This document shows positions 18,081 through 26,652 of a stretch of DNA of 64,000 nucleotides, one piece after another. The stretch spans positions 186,001 to 250,000 of the forward strand of contig JAEYPT010000009.1 in the NCBI GenBank assembly GCA_023410445.1. Direction: 5' to 3'. The DNA is from Bacillota bacterium. GTDB taxonomy: Bacteria > Bacillota > Clostridia > Oscillospirales > Acutalibacteraceae. The position numbers and the translations under genes were made by a program. Within the stretch, counting starts at the first letter, position 1; every line of letters starts with the position of its first letter. The notes under the pieces were generated by a model that made no database searches, was not told the origin of the DNA, and was given only the letters and a program-made list of their open reading frames with translations.

Positions 18081-18650
18081 TCAAGAGGGAAAACAGAGAA
18101 TTTTTTCAGCGAGTAGTTTTGCTGGCTCATCGCCATTAATTAGGATGTAATTAGCATGAAAAACGGTACACTGTTGAAGCAATAAATCATTGTGCCACTT
18201 TGAACGGAATAGATAATTTCGCGCAGCATTCCCTTCAAGGAAATCATTACGATTTGACAGTCGCGCCTCAAGCAATTCATTGCTGGCAATAAGCCAAACA
18301 GCAAAAACATTGTGTCCATTAATCGATTTGATAAAGCGCGGATAGAGCGCCCAACCCTCCAAAACCACGGAATTGCCCCATGTGCTATGAATAGCAACAA
18401 GCCGCTGTATGGCAGGTTCCAATGCACGATGATACTGCTGAATATCGGCCAACAATTTGTCCTCATTTGTGTTTGCATAATAATTCCGAAAATCTGTTCC
18501 TTGCATTGGATTGATTGGGGTGACAGTCTGAAGTGCTTCACCAATATCATCTGTAGATATACAAGGGCATTTCGCGCTTGAAGCAATCTCAATAGCAACC
18601 GTAGATTTTCCGACCATCGGACTACCTCCAATAAGTATGACTTTTCCCAT
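18081..18650 (-). CDS. P-loop kinase-like protein (2-phosphoglycerate kinase-like)
   Basis: A 189-residue cytoplasmic protein. Walker A is GSPMVGKST at the N terminus, followed by CISTDDIGEALQ, which has the TDDI motif of 2-phosphoglycerate kinase and uridine kinase-like enzymes. VVLEGWALYPRF looks like Walker B (hydrophobic run then E), and RLSNRNDFLEG is the lid region. Substrate is unknown. The gene is the only minus-strand unit in this neighbourhood and shares no operon. Its fold matches the plus-strand kinase at 13931, though sequence identity outside the P-loop is low. Confidence 0.75.
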   Translation of the reverse strand: MGKVILIGGSPMVGKSTVAIEIASSAKCPCISTDDIGEALQTVTPINPMQGTDFRNYYANTNEDKLLADIQQYHRALEPAIQRLVAIHSTWGNSVVLEGWALYPRFIKSINGHNVFAVWLIASNELLEARLSNRNDFLEGNAARNYLFRSKWHNDLLLQQCTVFHANYILINGDEPAKLLAEKILCFPS

Positions 18651-18989
18651 ATTCAGTCTCCCTTTGTTTGTTTTTCGGTCGTGTTGCCTGATAGGGCTTG
18701 TTTTCCATAAGAATTGTAAACAACCGCGCCAACGGCAGTTAACTGGTGTTTCCCTCTGATATTGGTAGTAATCGGATAAGATGGGATCACGTTGGAAGCC
18801 AGTGATCTGCGCCCTCTATCTGTACGAACCCCATTATCTCATATGGTTTATGAGACAACAAGATTTATGCGGTTTCTTGTCAATCCAACCGCAAATATAT
18901 GATACAAGGAAGTGACGGTATGCCTCCCAAGAACCGTTCTGCCTCTGTACTAAAGTAAAAAATAAAATGTACAGAGGAGCACAACGTAA
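18651..18989. other. Divergent intergenic region with an inverted repeat over a ribosome site
   Basis: No supported gene; a 44-codon frame from ATG 18781 has no ribosome site and an unusual composition. At the right end CCTCTGTAC (18942-18950) and GTACAGAGG (18969-18977) form a perfect 9-bp inverted repeat whose second arm overlaps the Shine-Dalgarno AGAGGAG (18973-18979) of the MBL gene at 18990. Confidence 0.6.
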
Positions 18990-19796
18990 ATGAAACGATC
19001 AGATAAACCAGCCTTTACAAGCGGGACAATCAAAGCAATGGAGGATATGTCGTTTTTTACTCATTCTCTTATTTTCGACGACCTGCTTATTGTTGCTCAA
19101 AGAGAAACAAACTGCTTCGTACTAAAGACAAATGACGGATTGATTGTCATTGATGCCATTTGGCCAGCCCAAAGGGCGTTTGATGCCATTCTGGACGCTA
19201 TTAAGGAAGTAGGATGGCATCCGGATGCCATAAAAAAGCTGGTTTTAACACACGGCCATGTTGACCATACGGGATGTGGTAAGTGGTTTGTTGAACAGTT
19301 TCATGTTGAAACGTATCTCTCCAAGGTGGACGATATTTTCTGGCAGGAACATCCGACAAAGCCGGATCGCCTCGAAACATGGAAAGACTACAAGATTGAC
19401 CACTTTCTGGAGGATGGAGACACTATAACACTGGGCGATAAGACTATCTGCGTCTACAGTACACCCGGTCATACGCCGGGATGCCTGAGTTACCTGTTCC
19501 CCGTACAAGAAAACGGAGGAAATCACATGGCCGCCTTGTGGGGAGGCGCTACACCGCCTTGGACAAAGCCTGAGGTGAGACAGTACCTGAAATCATTGGA
19601 TCACTTTATGGATGCGGCAAAGCACAAACATGTGGATGTGGCTCTAAGCAATCATACTGCCATCGACAATGGACTGGAACGGATTGCGTACTCCAGAAAA
19701 AGACGGGCCTACATGCCGAACATCTACATCATTGGTTTCGATGGATTCCAAAAATACTGTCAGGTTTTTCGAACGATGAGTTTGGAACGATTATAA
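18990..19796 (+). CDS. MBL-fold metallohydrolase (subclass B3-like site)
   Basis: A 268-residue protein with the zinc motif HGHVDH (H88, H90, D92, H93) and third ligand H161 (TPGHTPGC). The region that usually carries the bridging Asp (FTGD) reads AALWGGATPP, as in B3-type enzymes and related hydrolases where that Asp is not used; a later NHTAID supplies the last His. It could be a lactonase, thioesterase or phosphodiesterase; the substrate is unknown. No signal peptide is seen, unlike true B3 lactamases. Translation may be modulated by the hairpin covering its ribosome site. Confidence 0.82.
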   Translation: MKRSDKPAFTSGTIKAMEDMSFFTHSLIFDDLLIVAQRETNCFVLKTNDGLIVIDAIWPAQRAFDAILDAIKEVGWHPDAIKKLVLTHGHVDHTGCGKWFVEQFHVETYLSKVDDIFWQEHPTKPDRLETWKDYKIDHFLEDGDTITLGDKTICVYSTPGHTPGCLSYLFPVQENGGNHMAALWGGATPPWTKPEVRQYLKSLDHFMDAAKHKHVDVALSNHTAIDNGLERIAYSRKRRAYMPNIYIIGFDGFQKYCQVFRTMSLERL

Positions 19797-19815
19797 GTTC
19801 AAAAGCGTAATGGCG

Positions 19816-19858
19816 AACCGGGAAGCTTCACCGTGATTAAGCTTCCCGGTTTATTTAT
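19816..19858 (+). terminator. Terminator between the two MBL genes
   Basis: AACCGGGAAGCTT pairs perfectly with AAGCTTCCCGGTT (13 bp); followed by TATTTAT. Confidence 0.88.
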
Positions 19859-19882
19859 CTGTAGCGAAGAAAGGAAAAGCAT

Positions 19883-20644
19883 ATGAGCGATTGGTTTACT
19901 ATTGACCACATAGATGCGAATACCTATATTATCAGCGAATACCGCCATTGGGAGGAAACGCACTGCTATCTTTTGAACGGTTCGGAGCGCAGTCTCCTGA
20001 TTGATACGGGCCTCGGCATTTGCAAGATTGATGACGAAGTAAAAAAATTGACGGACAAACCGGTCACCGCCGTTGCCACCCACATTCATTGGGATCATAT
20101 AGGCGGCCATCAATATTTTCCGGATTTTTATGCCCATGAGGCTGAACTGAACTGGCTAAATGGAGAATTTCCTCTGACCATGGAGCAGATCAAAAGCATG
20201 GTAATTGACCGGTGCGACCTACCGGAAGGATATGACGTTAACAGATATGAGTTCTTTCAGGGGTCTCCGACACGGGTGCTGAAGGATGGCGACGTTATTG
20301 ATCTCGGAGACCGGAGCATCCTGATACTACATACTCCCGGACACTCACCGGGGCATATGTGTTTCTGGGAAAAGGACCGGGGCTATCTTTTTACCGGTGA
20401 TCTGGTTTACAAAGATACACTGTTTGCTTATTATCCATCCACTGATCCGGAGGCGTACCTTACTTCCTTGGAAAAAGTTTCATCATTGCCGGTTAGGCGC
20501 GTGTTTCCGGCGCATCACACGTTGGACATTCAGCCTGAAATACTGATCCGGATGCGCGATGCTTTCCGCCAGCTGAAAGCTGAAGGAAAGCTGCATCACG
20601 GCAGCGGGACATTCGATTACGGTGACTGGGCCGTATGGCTGTAA
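19883..20644 (+). CDS. MBL-fold metallohydrolase
   Basis: A 253-residue protein with a complete binuclear site: HIHWDH, HSPGH, the bridging Asp in FTGD, and a final PAHH. The fold is the glyoxalase II/lactonase-like type. It has no extra domain, membrane segment or signal peptide. The shared neighbourhood with the MBL gene at 18990 may be historical, as a strong terminator separates them and the active-site types differ. The substrate is not predictable. Confidence 0.88.
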   Translation: MSDWFTIDHIDANTYIISEYRHWEETHCYLLNGSERSLLIDTGLGICKIDDEVKKLTDKPVTAVATHIHWDHIGGHQYFPDFYAHEAELNWLNGEFPLTMEQIKSMVIDRCDLPEGYDVNRYEFFQGSPTRVLKDGDVIDLGDRSILILHTPGHSPGHMCFWEKDRGYLFTGDLVYKDTLFAYYPSTDPEAYLTSLEKVSSLPVRRVFPAHHTLDIQPEILIRMRDAFRQLKAEGKLHHGSGTFDYGDWAVWL

Positions 20645-20817
20645 TGCAGTGGGGTTTGGGGTGAAGTATCATGCACACTCTGAAAAGATGTAGGGTGTTG
20701 GGCGGTGTTGTATTTCAAATTCGAAATTAGCCTGCTGCATTTCATGAGGGCGGTATGCTGATTTGGAGATAGGCGTGGAGTATTCGCATGAATACAGGGC
20801 TGTCCGCCCGTGCAGGC

Positions 20818-20847
20818 TTGACAGGGTGGGGGGTGCGAGTTTATACT
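20818..20847 (+). promoter_or_regulatory. SigA-type promoter of the purine operon
   Basis: Perfect TTGACA (20818-20823), 18-bp spacer, TATACT (20842-20847). Predicted start is near 20854, 160 bp before the first ORF. Confidence 0.75.
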
Positions 20848-20853
20848 AATTAA

Positions 20854-20930
20854 GTTGAAACGAGGACGTTCCGGCGCTTTTTTGTATGCGTTGAAACGTC
20901 CTTTTCAATGAGGAAGGCGTTTTTCAACGG
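20854..20930 (+). promoter_or_regulatory. Leader with mutually exclusive hairpins before the purine operon
   Basis: GTTGAAACG occurs twice (20854-20862 and 20890-20898). GGACGTT (20864-20870) can pair with AACGTCC (20895-20901), followed by TTTT, while the second GTTGAAACG can instead pair with CGTTTTTCAAC (20918-20928). The two foldings exclude each other, as in an attenuator. No purine-riboswitch core is visible. The rest of the gap from 20645 shows no gene. Confidence 0.4.
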
Positions 20931-21014
20931 GCTTTTCAAATTGAGTAAGTGCTTTCGGAATCGATTTTGCAATGGAAGAACTAAGATCTTTGGCTGGCCG
21001 GAAAGGCGGAACGG

Positions 21015-22289
21015 ATGGATCGGAAGAAAATTGCCCGCGAATATTTGAAGCTGAATCAGGACAGAATTTTTGCCATGGGGCGCGCCCTGTTTGCGCTGCC
21101 GGAACTCGGGTTTCAGGAGCAAAAAACCGTGGAATACATTGCTTCTTTCCTGGACTCCGCCGGAATCCCCTTTGAAAGCGGGATTGCCGTTACCGGAGTG
21201 AAGGCTTCGGTGGGAGACGGGGCGGGATATCATATCGGCCTGGTAGCGGATATGGATGCGCTGTCGGCCGCGAGGGACGGAACCCGTGTTCCGTTTCATT
21301 CCTGCGGGCACAGCATTCAGGTTACCGTAATGCTGACGGCTTTGGAGGCACTGGTACAGTGCGGCCTGCTGAGCGGCACGGATGTGAAAGTCAGCTTCCT
21401 CGGGACTCCCGCGGAAGAGTTCATTGATTTTCCGTTTCGGAACCGCCTGATCGAAGAAGGGACAATCCGGTATCCATCGGGGAAGCAGAATATGATTTCG
21501 CTCGGCGTTTTCGATGATGTGGACTGTGCCCTTTCCGCTCATGTCATGGGCGATGAGACGGTCCGCTTCGACGTGAATTCCACTTTGGCAGGGTTCATGG
21601 TTAAAAAAGCCGTATTCCACGGGAAGGCCGCTCATTCAGGGGCGGCTCCCCAATTGGGCCGGAATGCCCTGCACGGGGCGGTTCTGACGATGAACGCGCT
21701 GTCGTTCCTGAAAGACCGGTTTGTCGCGGAGGACGGCGTTCAGATTCACCCGATCCTGAGCGAGGGCGGCGCGGAGATGAACATTATCCCGGAGCGCGCC
21801 GTACTGGAAACCTATGTGCGCGCCAATACCAAGGAAGCACTTTTCCGCGCCGGGGAAGAATTCGACCGGTGCACGGAGTACTGTGCAAAGGCGCTTGATT
21901 TGACCGCTGAGGTGGAAAACCGGATCGGTTACATGCCGCTGCGGCAATCCCAGGCACTTTGTGAGATTGCGCACCGGAATATGCGCTCCCTTTGCGGAGA
22001 AGATGAAATCGCAAAGGACATTGTTTCCGGAGCGTCCGGCGATATCGGAGACCTCGGTTTTCTGATGCCCGCTCTGCAGTTCGGCTTTTCCGGTATCCGG
22101 GGCCGAATTCACAGCGGCGACTTCGAAATCGCGGACGAGGCCCACGTATACCTCGACACCGCGCAGGTGATTCTCGATACAGTGATTGATCTGGCAGAAC
22201 ATCCGGAGCTTCGGGTCAAAAATTCGAAGTTCCGGGATGACAAGGAGTTTTATTTGAAAAATTGGCTGCATCAGGCAGAAAGGGAGTAA
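21015..22289 (+). CDS. M20-family metallo-amidohydrolase
   Basis: A 424-residue cytoplasmic hydrolase of the AbgA/HipO-like M20D group. Metal ligands and catalytic residues are seen in VADMDA, FHSCGHS (Cys and His), TPAEEF (double Glu), SAHVMG and near the end RIHSGDFEIA. An interrupted dimerisation domain holds KAAHSGAAPQLGRNA. The family cleaves N-acyl or carbamoyl amino-acid-type bonds. It opens an operon devoted to purine uptake and salvage, with deoD starting only 5 bp downstream, so its substrate may be a purine-derived or nucleoside-conjugated amide, but this is inference from context. Confidence 0.88.
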   Translation: MDRKKIAREYLKLNQDRIFAMGRALFALPELGFQEQKTVEYIASFLDSAGIPFESGIAVTGVKASVGDGAGYHIGLVADMDALSAARDGTRVPFHSCGHSIQVTVMLTALEALVQCGLLSGTDVKVSFLGTPAEEFIDFPFRNRLIEEGTIRYPSGKQNMISLGVFDDVDCALSAHVMGDETVRFDVNSTLAGFMVKKAVFHGKAAHSGAAPQLGRNALHGAVLTMNALSFLKDRFVAEDGVQIHPILSEGGAEMNIIPERAVLETYVRANTKEALFRAGEEFDRCTEYCAKALDLTAEVENRIGYMPLRQSQALCEIAHRNMRSLCGEDEIAKDIVSGASGDIGDLGFLMPALQFGFSGIRGRIHSGDFEIADEAHVYLDTAQVILDTVIDLAEHPELRVKNSKFRDDKEFYLKNWLHQAERE

Positions 22290-22294
22290 ATTCT

Positions 22295-23011
22295 ATGGCA
22301 GTAGCATCGGCACCAACCCCTCATATTGAGGCAAAACCAGGTGATATCGCAGAAACCATCCTGCTTCCCGGCGATCCGCTTCGGGCAAAATTCATCGCTG
22401 AAAATTATCTGACCGACATCCGTCAGTTCAACAGCGTGCGGAACATCCTCGGCTATACCGGAACCTACCGCGGCAAAAGCGTTTCGGTCATGGGAACGGG
22501 CATGGGTTGCCCGTCGATCGGAATCTATTCGCATGAATTGATTCATTTTTACGGCTGCAAAAATCTGATTCGTGTCGGCACAGCCGGAACCATGCAGAAA
22601 TCGGTGAAGGTGCGTGACATGGTGTTCGGCATGGGGGCCTGCACGACGTCGAACTATGTAAAGCAGTTCGGCCTGCCGGGGGATTATTCCTGCATCTGCA
22701 GCTATGAGTTGCTGGAAAAAGCTGTTGCGGCCGCAAAGAACAAGGGCCTTACCTATCACGTGGGCAACATCCTTTCTTCCGATATGTTCTATTCCCCGAA
22801 GTTTGCGCCGACCGGAAAGACATGGTCGGAAATGGGCGTGCTTGCCGTGGAAATGGAAGCGGCAGCGCTTTATTCCAACGCGGCTGCGGCCGGAGTAAAC
22901 GCCCTCTGCATTCTGACTATTTCCGATTCCCCGGACGGAGAGGTCACGACGGCGCAGGAACGCCAGACGACTTTTACAAACATGATGGAAGTAGCGCTGG
23001 AACTGGCCTGA
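22295..23011 (+). CDS. deoD: Purine-nucleoside phosphorylase, DeoD type
   Basis: A 238-residue hexameric-type phosphorylase that splits (deoxy)ribonucleosides and phosphate into base and ribose 1-phosphate. The family marks are GDPLRAKFIAE, MGTGMGCPSIGIY (phosphate loop), the trimer-of-dimers block RVGTAG, the MEAAALY purine/ribose site (Glu-Met-Glu) and the catalytic Asp in ISDSPDGE. The usual ISDHLxTGE is slightly altered (SDSPDGE). The ATG at 22295 follows AGGGAG; the open frame runs back into the end of the M20 gene. Within the operon it supplies bases from imported nucleosides to the adenine deaminase at 28711. Confidence 0.96.
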   Translation: MAVASAPTPHIEAKPGDIAETILLPGDPLRAKFIAENYLTDIRQFNSVRNILGYTGTYRGKSVSVMGTGMGCPSIGIYSHELIHFYGCKNLIRVGTAGTMQKSVKVRDMVFGMGACTTSNYVKQFGLPGDYSCICSYELLEKAVAAAKNKGLTYHVGNILSSDMFYSPKFAPTGKTWSEMGVLAVEMEAAALYSNAAAAGVNALCILTISDSPDGEVTTAQERQTTFTNMMEVALELA

Positions 23012-23056
23012 CCGGCTGGATCGGGCAAGATCTGAAGAAAAAGAGGAACGAAAGCC

Positions 23057-24598
23057 ATGGCGGAAGAGATTTTACGGGTCAAGGATCTCACAAAAATATA
23101 TCCCGGCGGCATTCTTGCAAATTACAAAATCAATTTCAGTGTCAACGAAGGGGAAATCCATGCCCTGGTGGGTGAAAACGGAGCAGGCAAATCGACGCTG
23201 ATGAAAATGCTGTTCGGCATTGAGGAAATCACAAGCGGCGAGATTTATCTCAAAGGCAAACAGGTGTACTTTTCTTCCAGCCGAGACGCCATCAGCCACG
23301 GAATCGGCATGGTGCAGCAGCACATGATGCTGGTGCCTTCCCTGACGGTGGCGGAAAATCTGGTGCTTGGCATCGAGCAGAAAAAAGGCGTCTTTGTCGA
23401 TTATAAAAAAAGCGTGGAAGAAACCGAGAAGATTTCAAAGAAATACAATCTTCCGGTTGACGCGACCCGCAGAGTACGGGATATTTCCATTGGAATGAAG
23501 CAGAAGCTTGAAATCCTGAAAACCATGTATCGAGGCGCGGAGATCATCATTTTGGACGAGCCCACGGCCGTGCTTACCCCGCAGGAAACCGAAGAGCTTT
23601 TTGAGCAGCTGCTCAATTTGAAAAAGCAGGGCTACACCATTATTTTTATTTCTCACAAGCTGAACGAAGTCAAGTATCTCTGCGATCGGCTGACGGTTTT
23701 GAAGGGCGGGCGTTCTATCGGAACCTACAACATGGCGGATAAATCGGTGGAAGAAATCTCCCACCTGATGGTCGGCCGTGACGTCAGCCTGACCTACAGC
23801 AAAAAGGAGACGGAGTTCGGCGAACGGATTCTGCAGGTGCGGGACCTTGGCTACCGGGATAAATTCGGGACCGAGCGAATTTCCGGCCTGTCCTTTTCGC
23901 TCCGAGCCGGGGAAGTTCTCGGCGTTGCGGGCGTGGAAGGAAACGGCCAGAAGGAAGCCATGGATATTCTGACCGGGAACATGAAAGCAGACATCGGTTC
24001 CGTTCAGTATAAGGGAAAGGAACTCAGCCGGATGAGCGTGGGGGAAATCCGTTCGATGGGAATCTCCTACATATCGGAGGACCGGAACTATAACGGCTGC
24101 GCGCCGGAGATGAGCGTGCGCGACAATCTCATCGCGACCTGCCTCAAACGCTTTACCAACCGGTTCGGGTTGCTGAGTGCGAAAGAAATTGATCGCTGCT
24201 GCAGCGAATGGCTTCAGAAGTTTAGCGTCAAAACCTCCGGCCTGAACGCTTCCATCAAGAGTCTTTCCGGCGGCAATGTTCAAAAAGCGATTGTCGCCCG
24301 CGAATTTTCCAATCATTCGGACATCATCGTTCTGAACCAGCCGACGCGCGGTGTGGATATCGGCGCGATGGAATTCATTCACGAGAAGATCCTCGAAATG
24401 CGGGATGAAAAGAAATCCCTGTTGCTGGTAAGCGCAGATCTGACGGAGCTGAAAGCCCTGAGCGACCGGATAATCGTTTTCTGCCAGGGAAAGGTGGTTG
24501 GCCTGATCGAAGACGTGCCGAACACGACCGAAGAAGAACTGGGACTGTATATGCTTGGGCTGAAACAGGATTCCGCCGATAAGCTGAGGGAGGCATAG
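23057..24598 (+). CDS. Nucleoside ABC transporter, double ATP-binding subunit
   Basis: A 513-residue protein with two tandem ABC domains (about 5-245 and 260-505), as in the simple sugar/nucleoside (CUT2, BMP-associated) family. The first has a full Walker A (GENGAGKST), signature (DISIGMKQKLEIL) and Walker B (IILDEPTAVL). The second has the typical degenerate Walker A (GVEGNGQKE) and LSGGNVQKAI, with NQPTRGVD in place of a full Walker B Glu. It energises the two permeases at 24601 and 25685 with the lipoprotein at 26653. Confidence 0.95.
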   Translation: MAEEILRVKDLTKIYPGGILANYKINFSVNEGEIHALVGENGAGKSTLMKMLFGIEEITSGEIYLKGKQVYFSSSRDAISHGIGMVQQHMMLVPSLTVAENLVLGIEQKKGVFVDYKKSVEETEKISKKYNLPVDATRRVRDISIGMKQKLEILKTMYRGAEIIILDEPTAVLTPQETEELFEQLLNLKKQGYTIIFISHKLNEVKYLCDRLTVLKGGRSIGTYNMADKSVEEISHLMVGRDVSLTYSKKETEFGERILQVRDLGYRDKFGTERISGLSFSLRAGEVLGVAGVEGNGQKEAMDILTGNMKADIGSVQYKGKELSRMSVGEIRSMGISYISEDRNYNGCAPEMSVRDNLIATCLKRFTNRFGLLSAKEIDRCCSEWLQKFSVKTSGLNASIKSLSGGNVQKAIVAREFSNHSDIIVLNQPTRGVDIGAMEFIHEKILEMRDEKKSLLLVSADLTELKALSDRIIVFCQGKVVGLIEDVPNTTEEELGLYMLGLKQDSADKLREA

Positions 24599-24600
24599 GA

Positions 24601-25668
24601 ATGAAGAGAAAATTCGATTGGTACGGCATCGTCCGCGTCGTCACGGCCATTGCCCTATCCCTTTTGATTGCGGCGCTGATCATTTTTAAAGTTTCAAAGG
24701 ATCCGGGAACGGCTCTTTATAAATTTTTGCTGGGCCCGTTTTCGACCAAGCGGAATTTCTTCAACATGATCGAAAACATGATTCCGCTTGTGTTCACCGG
24801 CCTTGCCATCAACGTGATGCATAAAAGCGGCCTCTTTTCCATGTCCGCTGACAGCTCCTTCTTCTCGGCGGGCGTCGTGGCCGCGGCCCTTGCCATTTCC
24901 TGCCCGATGCCAAACGTCGTCACTCAGGTGGTCATCATTTTGTGCGGCGCACTGATCGGCGGACTGATCAGTCTGATTCCGGTGGTGATCAAAAAGTACA
25001 CGGGTGCGAACGAACTGGTTATTTCCCTGATGATGAACTATATCTTTTTCAACTTCGGGTACTGGATCATCCGGAGGTTTTACCTTGACACCAGCAACGG
25101 TTCCTTTTCCGTGACCTTCCAGCCGAACGCGACGCTCGGAACGATGGTGCAGGGAACAAGCACGCACTACGGGGTCCTGATCATGGCTGCCATGGTCGTC
25201 ATTATGTGGATCGTGGTAGATAAGTCCCGCTTCGGCAGGGAATTGAAGATTACGGGCTCCAATGAAAACTTTGCCCGCTATGCGGGTATCCGGGTAGCCG
25301 GGGTTGTGCTGGTTTCCCAATTCATCGGCGGCATTCTTTCTGGAATCGGCGGTTCTGTGGAAATGATCGGCATGTACAATCAGTTCCAGTGGATCACTCC
25401 GCAGAGCTATGTCTGGGACGGCATCCTGATCAACCTGTTGGCCGACACTCGGCCGCTCTTGATCCCGGTTGCCGCGCTGTTTCTTTCCTACATCCGGGTC
25501 GGAGCGAACGTCATGTCCCGCAGCGGAGACGTGGATGTGGAAATTGTCGCCATCATCCAGGGCATCATCATCCTTCTGATTGCTTCCGAGCGGTTCATGT
25601 ACGGGATTAAGAAGCGTCGGGACGAGCGGGAAGCCCTGCAGAATCAGTCGGCGGAAACGGCGCAGTAA
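24601..25668 (+). CDS. Nucleoside ABC transporter permease 1
   Basis: A 355-residue inner-membrane protein with about nine to ten hydrophobic helices, of the BPD_transp_2 (LivHM-like) family. The family loop with GANELVISLMMNYI and the EAA-like cytoplasmic block TGSNENFARYAGIRV, which contacts the ATPase, are present. It starts 2 bp after the ATPase stop, so translation is coupled. It is the larger member of the NupP/NupQ-type pair. Confidence 0.93.
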   Translation: MKRKFDWYGIVRVVTAIALSLLIAALIIFKVSKDPGTALYKFLLGPFSTKRNFFNMIENMIPLVFTGLAINVMHKSGLFSMSADSSFFSAGVVAAALAISCPMPNVVTQVVIILCGALIGGLISLIPVVIKKYTGANELVISLMMNYIFFNFGYWIIRRFYLDTSNGSFSVTFQPNATLGTMVQGTSTHYGVLIMAAMVVIMWIVVDKSRFGRELKITGSNENFARYAGIRVAGVVLVSQFIGGILSGIGGSVEMIGMYNQFQWITPQSYVWDGILINLLADTRPLLIPVAALFLSYIRVGANVMSRSGDVDVEIVAIIQGIIILLIASERFMYGIKKRRDEREALQNQSAETAQ

Positions 25669-25684
25669 GGGGGAAATAGAATAA

Positions 25685-26599
25685 ATGGATTTTCTACTCG
25701 ACCTGAATTTCTGGTTTACTATTCTGCGCTGCACGACTCCGGTGCTGTTTGCCACGCTTTCCACCATGATTGCGGACAGGGCAGGCGTCCTGAATATCGG
25801 AGTGGAAGGCGCAATGACCATATCCGCCCTGTGCGGCGTACTTACAAGCGGCTTTACCGGGAACCTGTACCTCGGGCTTCTGGGCGGCCTTGCAGCCGGT
25901 ATTCTGTTTACCATGCTTCTGGCCTACTGTGTCCTGGAGCTCCGGGCGAATGCGGTGATCACCGGCATTGCCCTGAACCTTGCGGCGGACGGCGGCTCGG
26001 TTTTTGCGCTCTATTCGATTACCGGGGATAAAAACGCAAGCAACTCCGTGCATTCGCTGTCGTTTCCCGCTTTGAATATTCCACTTGTCCGTGATATCCC
26101 GGTCCTCGGGAAAATAATCTCCGGGCAGAATGTACTGACCTACCTTGCTTTTCTGTCTGCCATTGTGATTTTCATCGTGCTCAAGCGCACCAGCTACGGC
26201 GTTCGGACGCGTGCCGTCGGAGAAGCGCCGATGGCGGCAGAATCCGTCGGTATTAACGTGATGAAGGTCCGTTTTCAGGCCATGCTGATCAGCGGTATCC
26301 TTGCGTCGCTCGGCGGAATGTATCTTTCCATGGGTTATGTGGACCGATTTACCTCCGGAATGGTGTCTGGCCGCGGTTATATCGCTCTTGCGACCAGCGC
26401 GATGGCAGGGGGGAACGCCATGATGGGTATGTTCAGCTCGATTCTGTACGGCGTCGGCAGCGCGGTTTCCATTTACCTGCAGAACAAAAACATGGACCCT
26501 TACCTAATTGCGGTAATTCCTTACGCCGCCATCATTTTGTTTTATATTATTTTCAGCCTTTACTATAAACACAAAGACAAAGAAAAGGTTACACTATAG
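25685..26599 (+). CDS. Nucleoside ABC transporter permease 2
   Basis: A 304-residue membrane protein of the same family, with roughly eight helices. The N-terminal LNIGVEGAM and the internal RAVGEAPMAAESVGI ATPase-contact block are diagnostic. It follows permease 1 by 16 bp with a good ribosome site (AAGGGGG) and completes the transmembrane heterodimer. Confidence 0.93.
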   Translation: MDFLLDLNFWFTILRCTTPVLFATLSTMIADRAGVLNIGVEGAMTISALCGVLTSGFTGNLYLGLLGGLAAGILFTMLLAYCVLELRANAVITGIALNLAADGGSVFALYSITGDKNASNSVHSLSFPALNIPLVRDIPVLGKIISGQNVLTYLAFLSAIVIFIVLKRTSYGVRTRAVGEAPMAAESVGINVMKVRFQAMLISGILASLGGMYLSMGYVDRFTSGMVSGRGYIALATSAMAGGNAMMGMFSSILYGVGSAVSIYLQNKNMDPYLIAVIPYAAIILFYIIFSLYYKHKDKEKVTL

Positions 26600-26652
26600 C
26601 TGAATCAAATTTTATATTTGAGATAGAACAATTTTAATTAGGGGGACAATCA

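Noticed and set aside
20854..20930. Purine riboswitch before the purine operon
   Set aside because: The conserved core (TATA/TATGG, TTTGGG, CTACC-type loops) is not present; only generic hairpins are seen.
24694..25914. 406-codon minus-strand frame opposite the nucleoside permeases
   Set aside because: His/Asp/Arg-rich composition typical of an antisense shadow of hydrophobic membrane genes.
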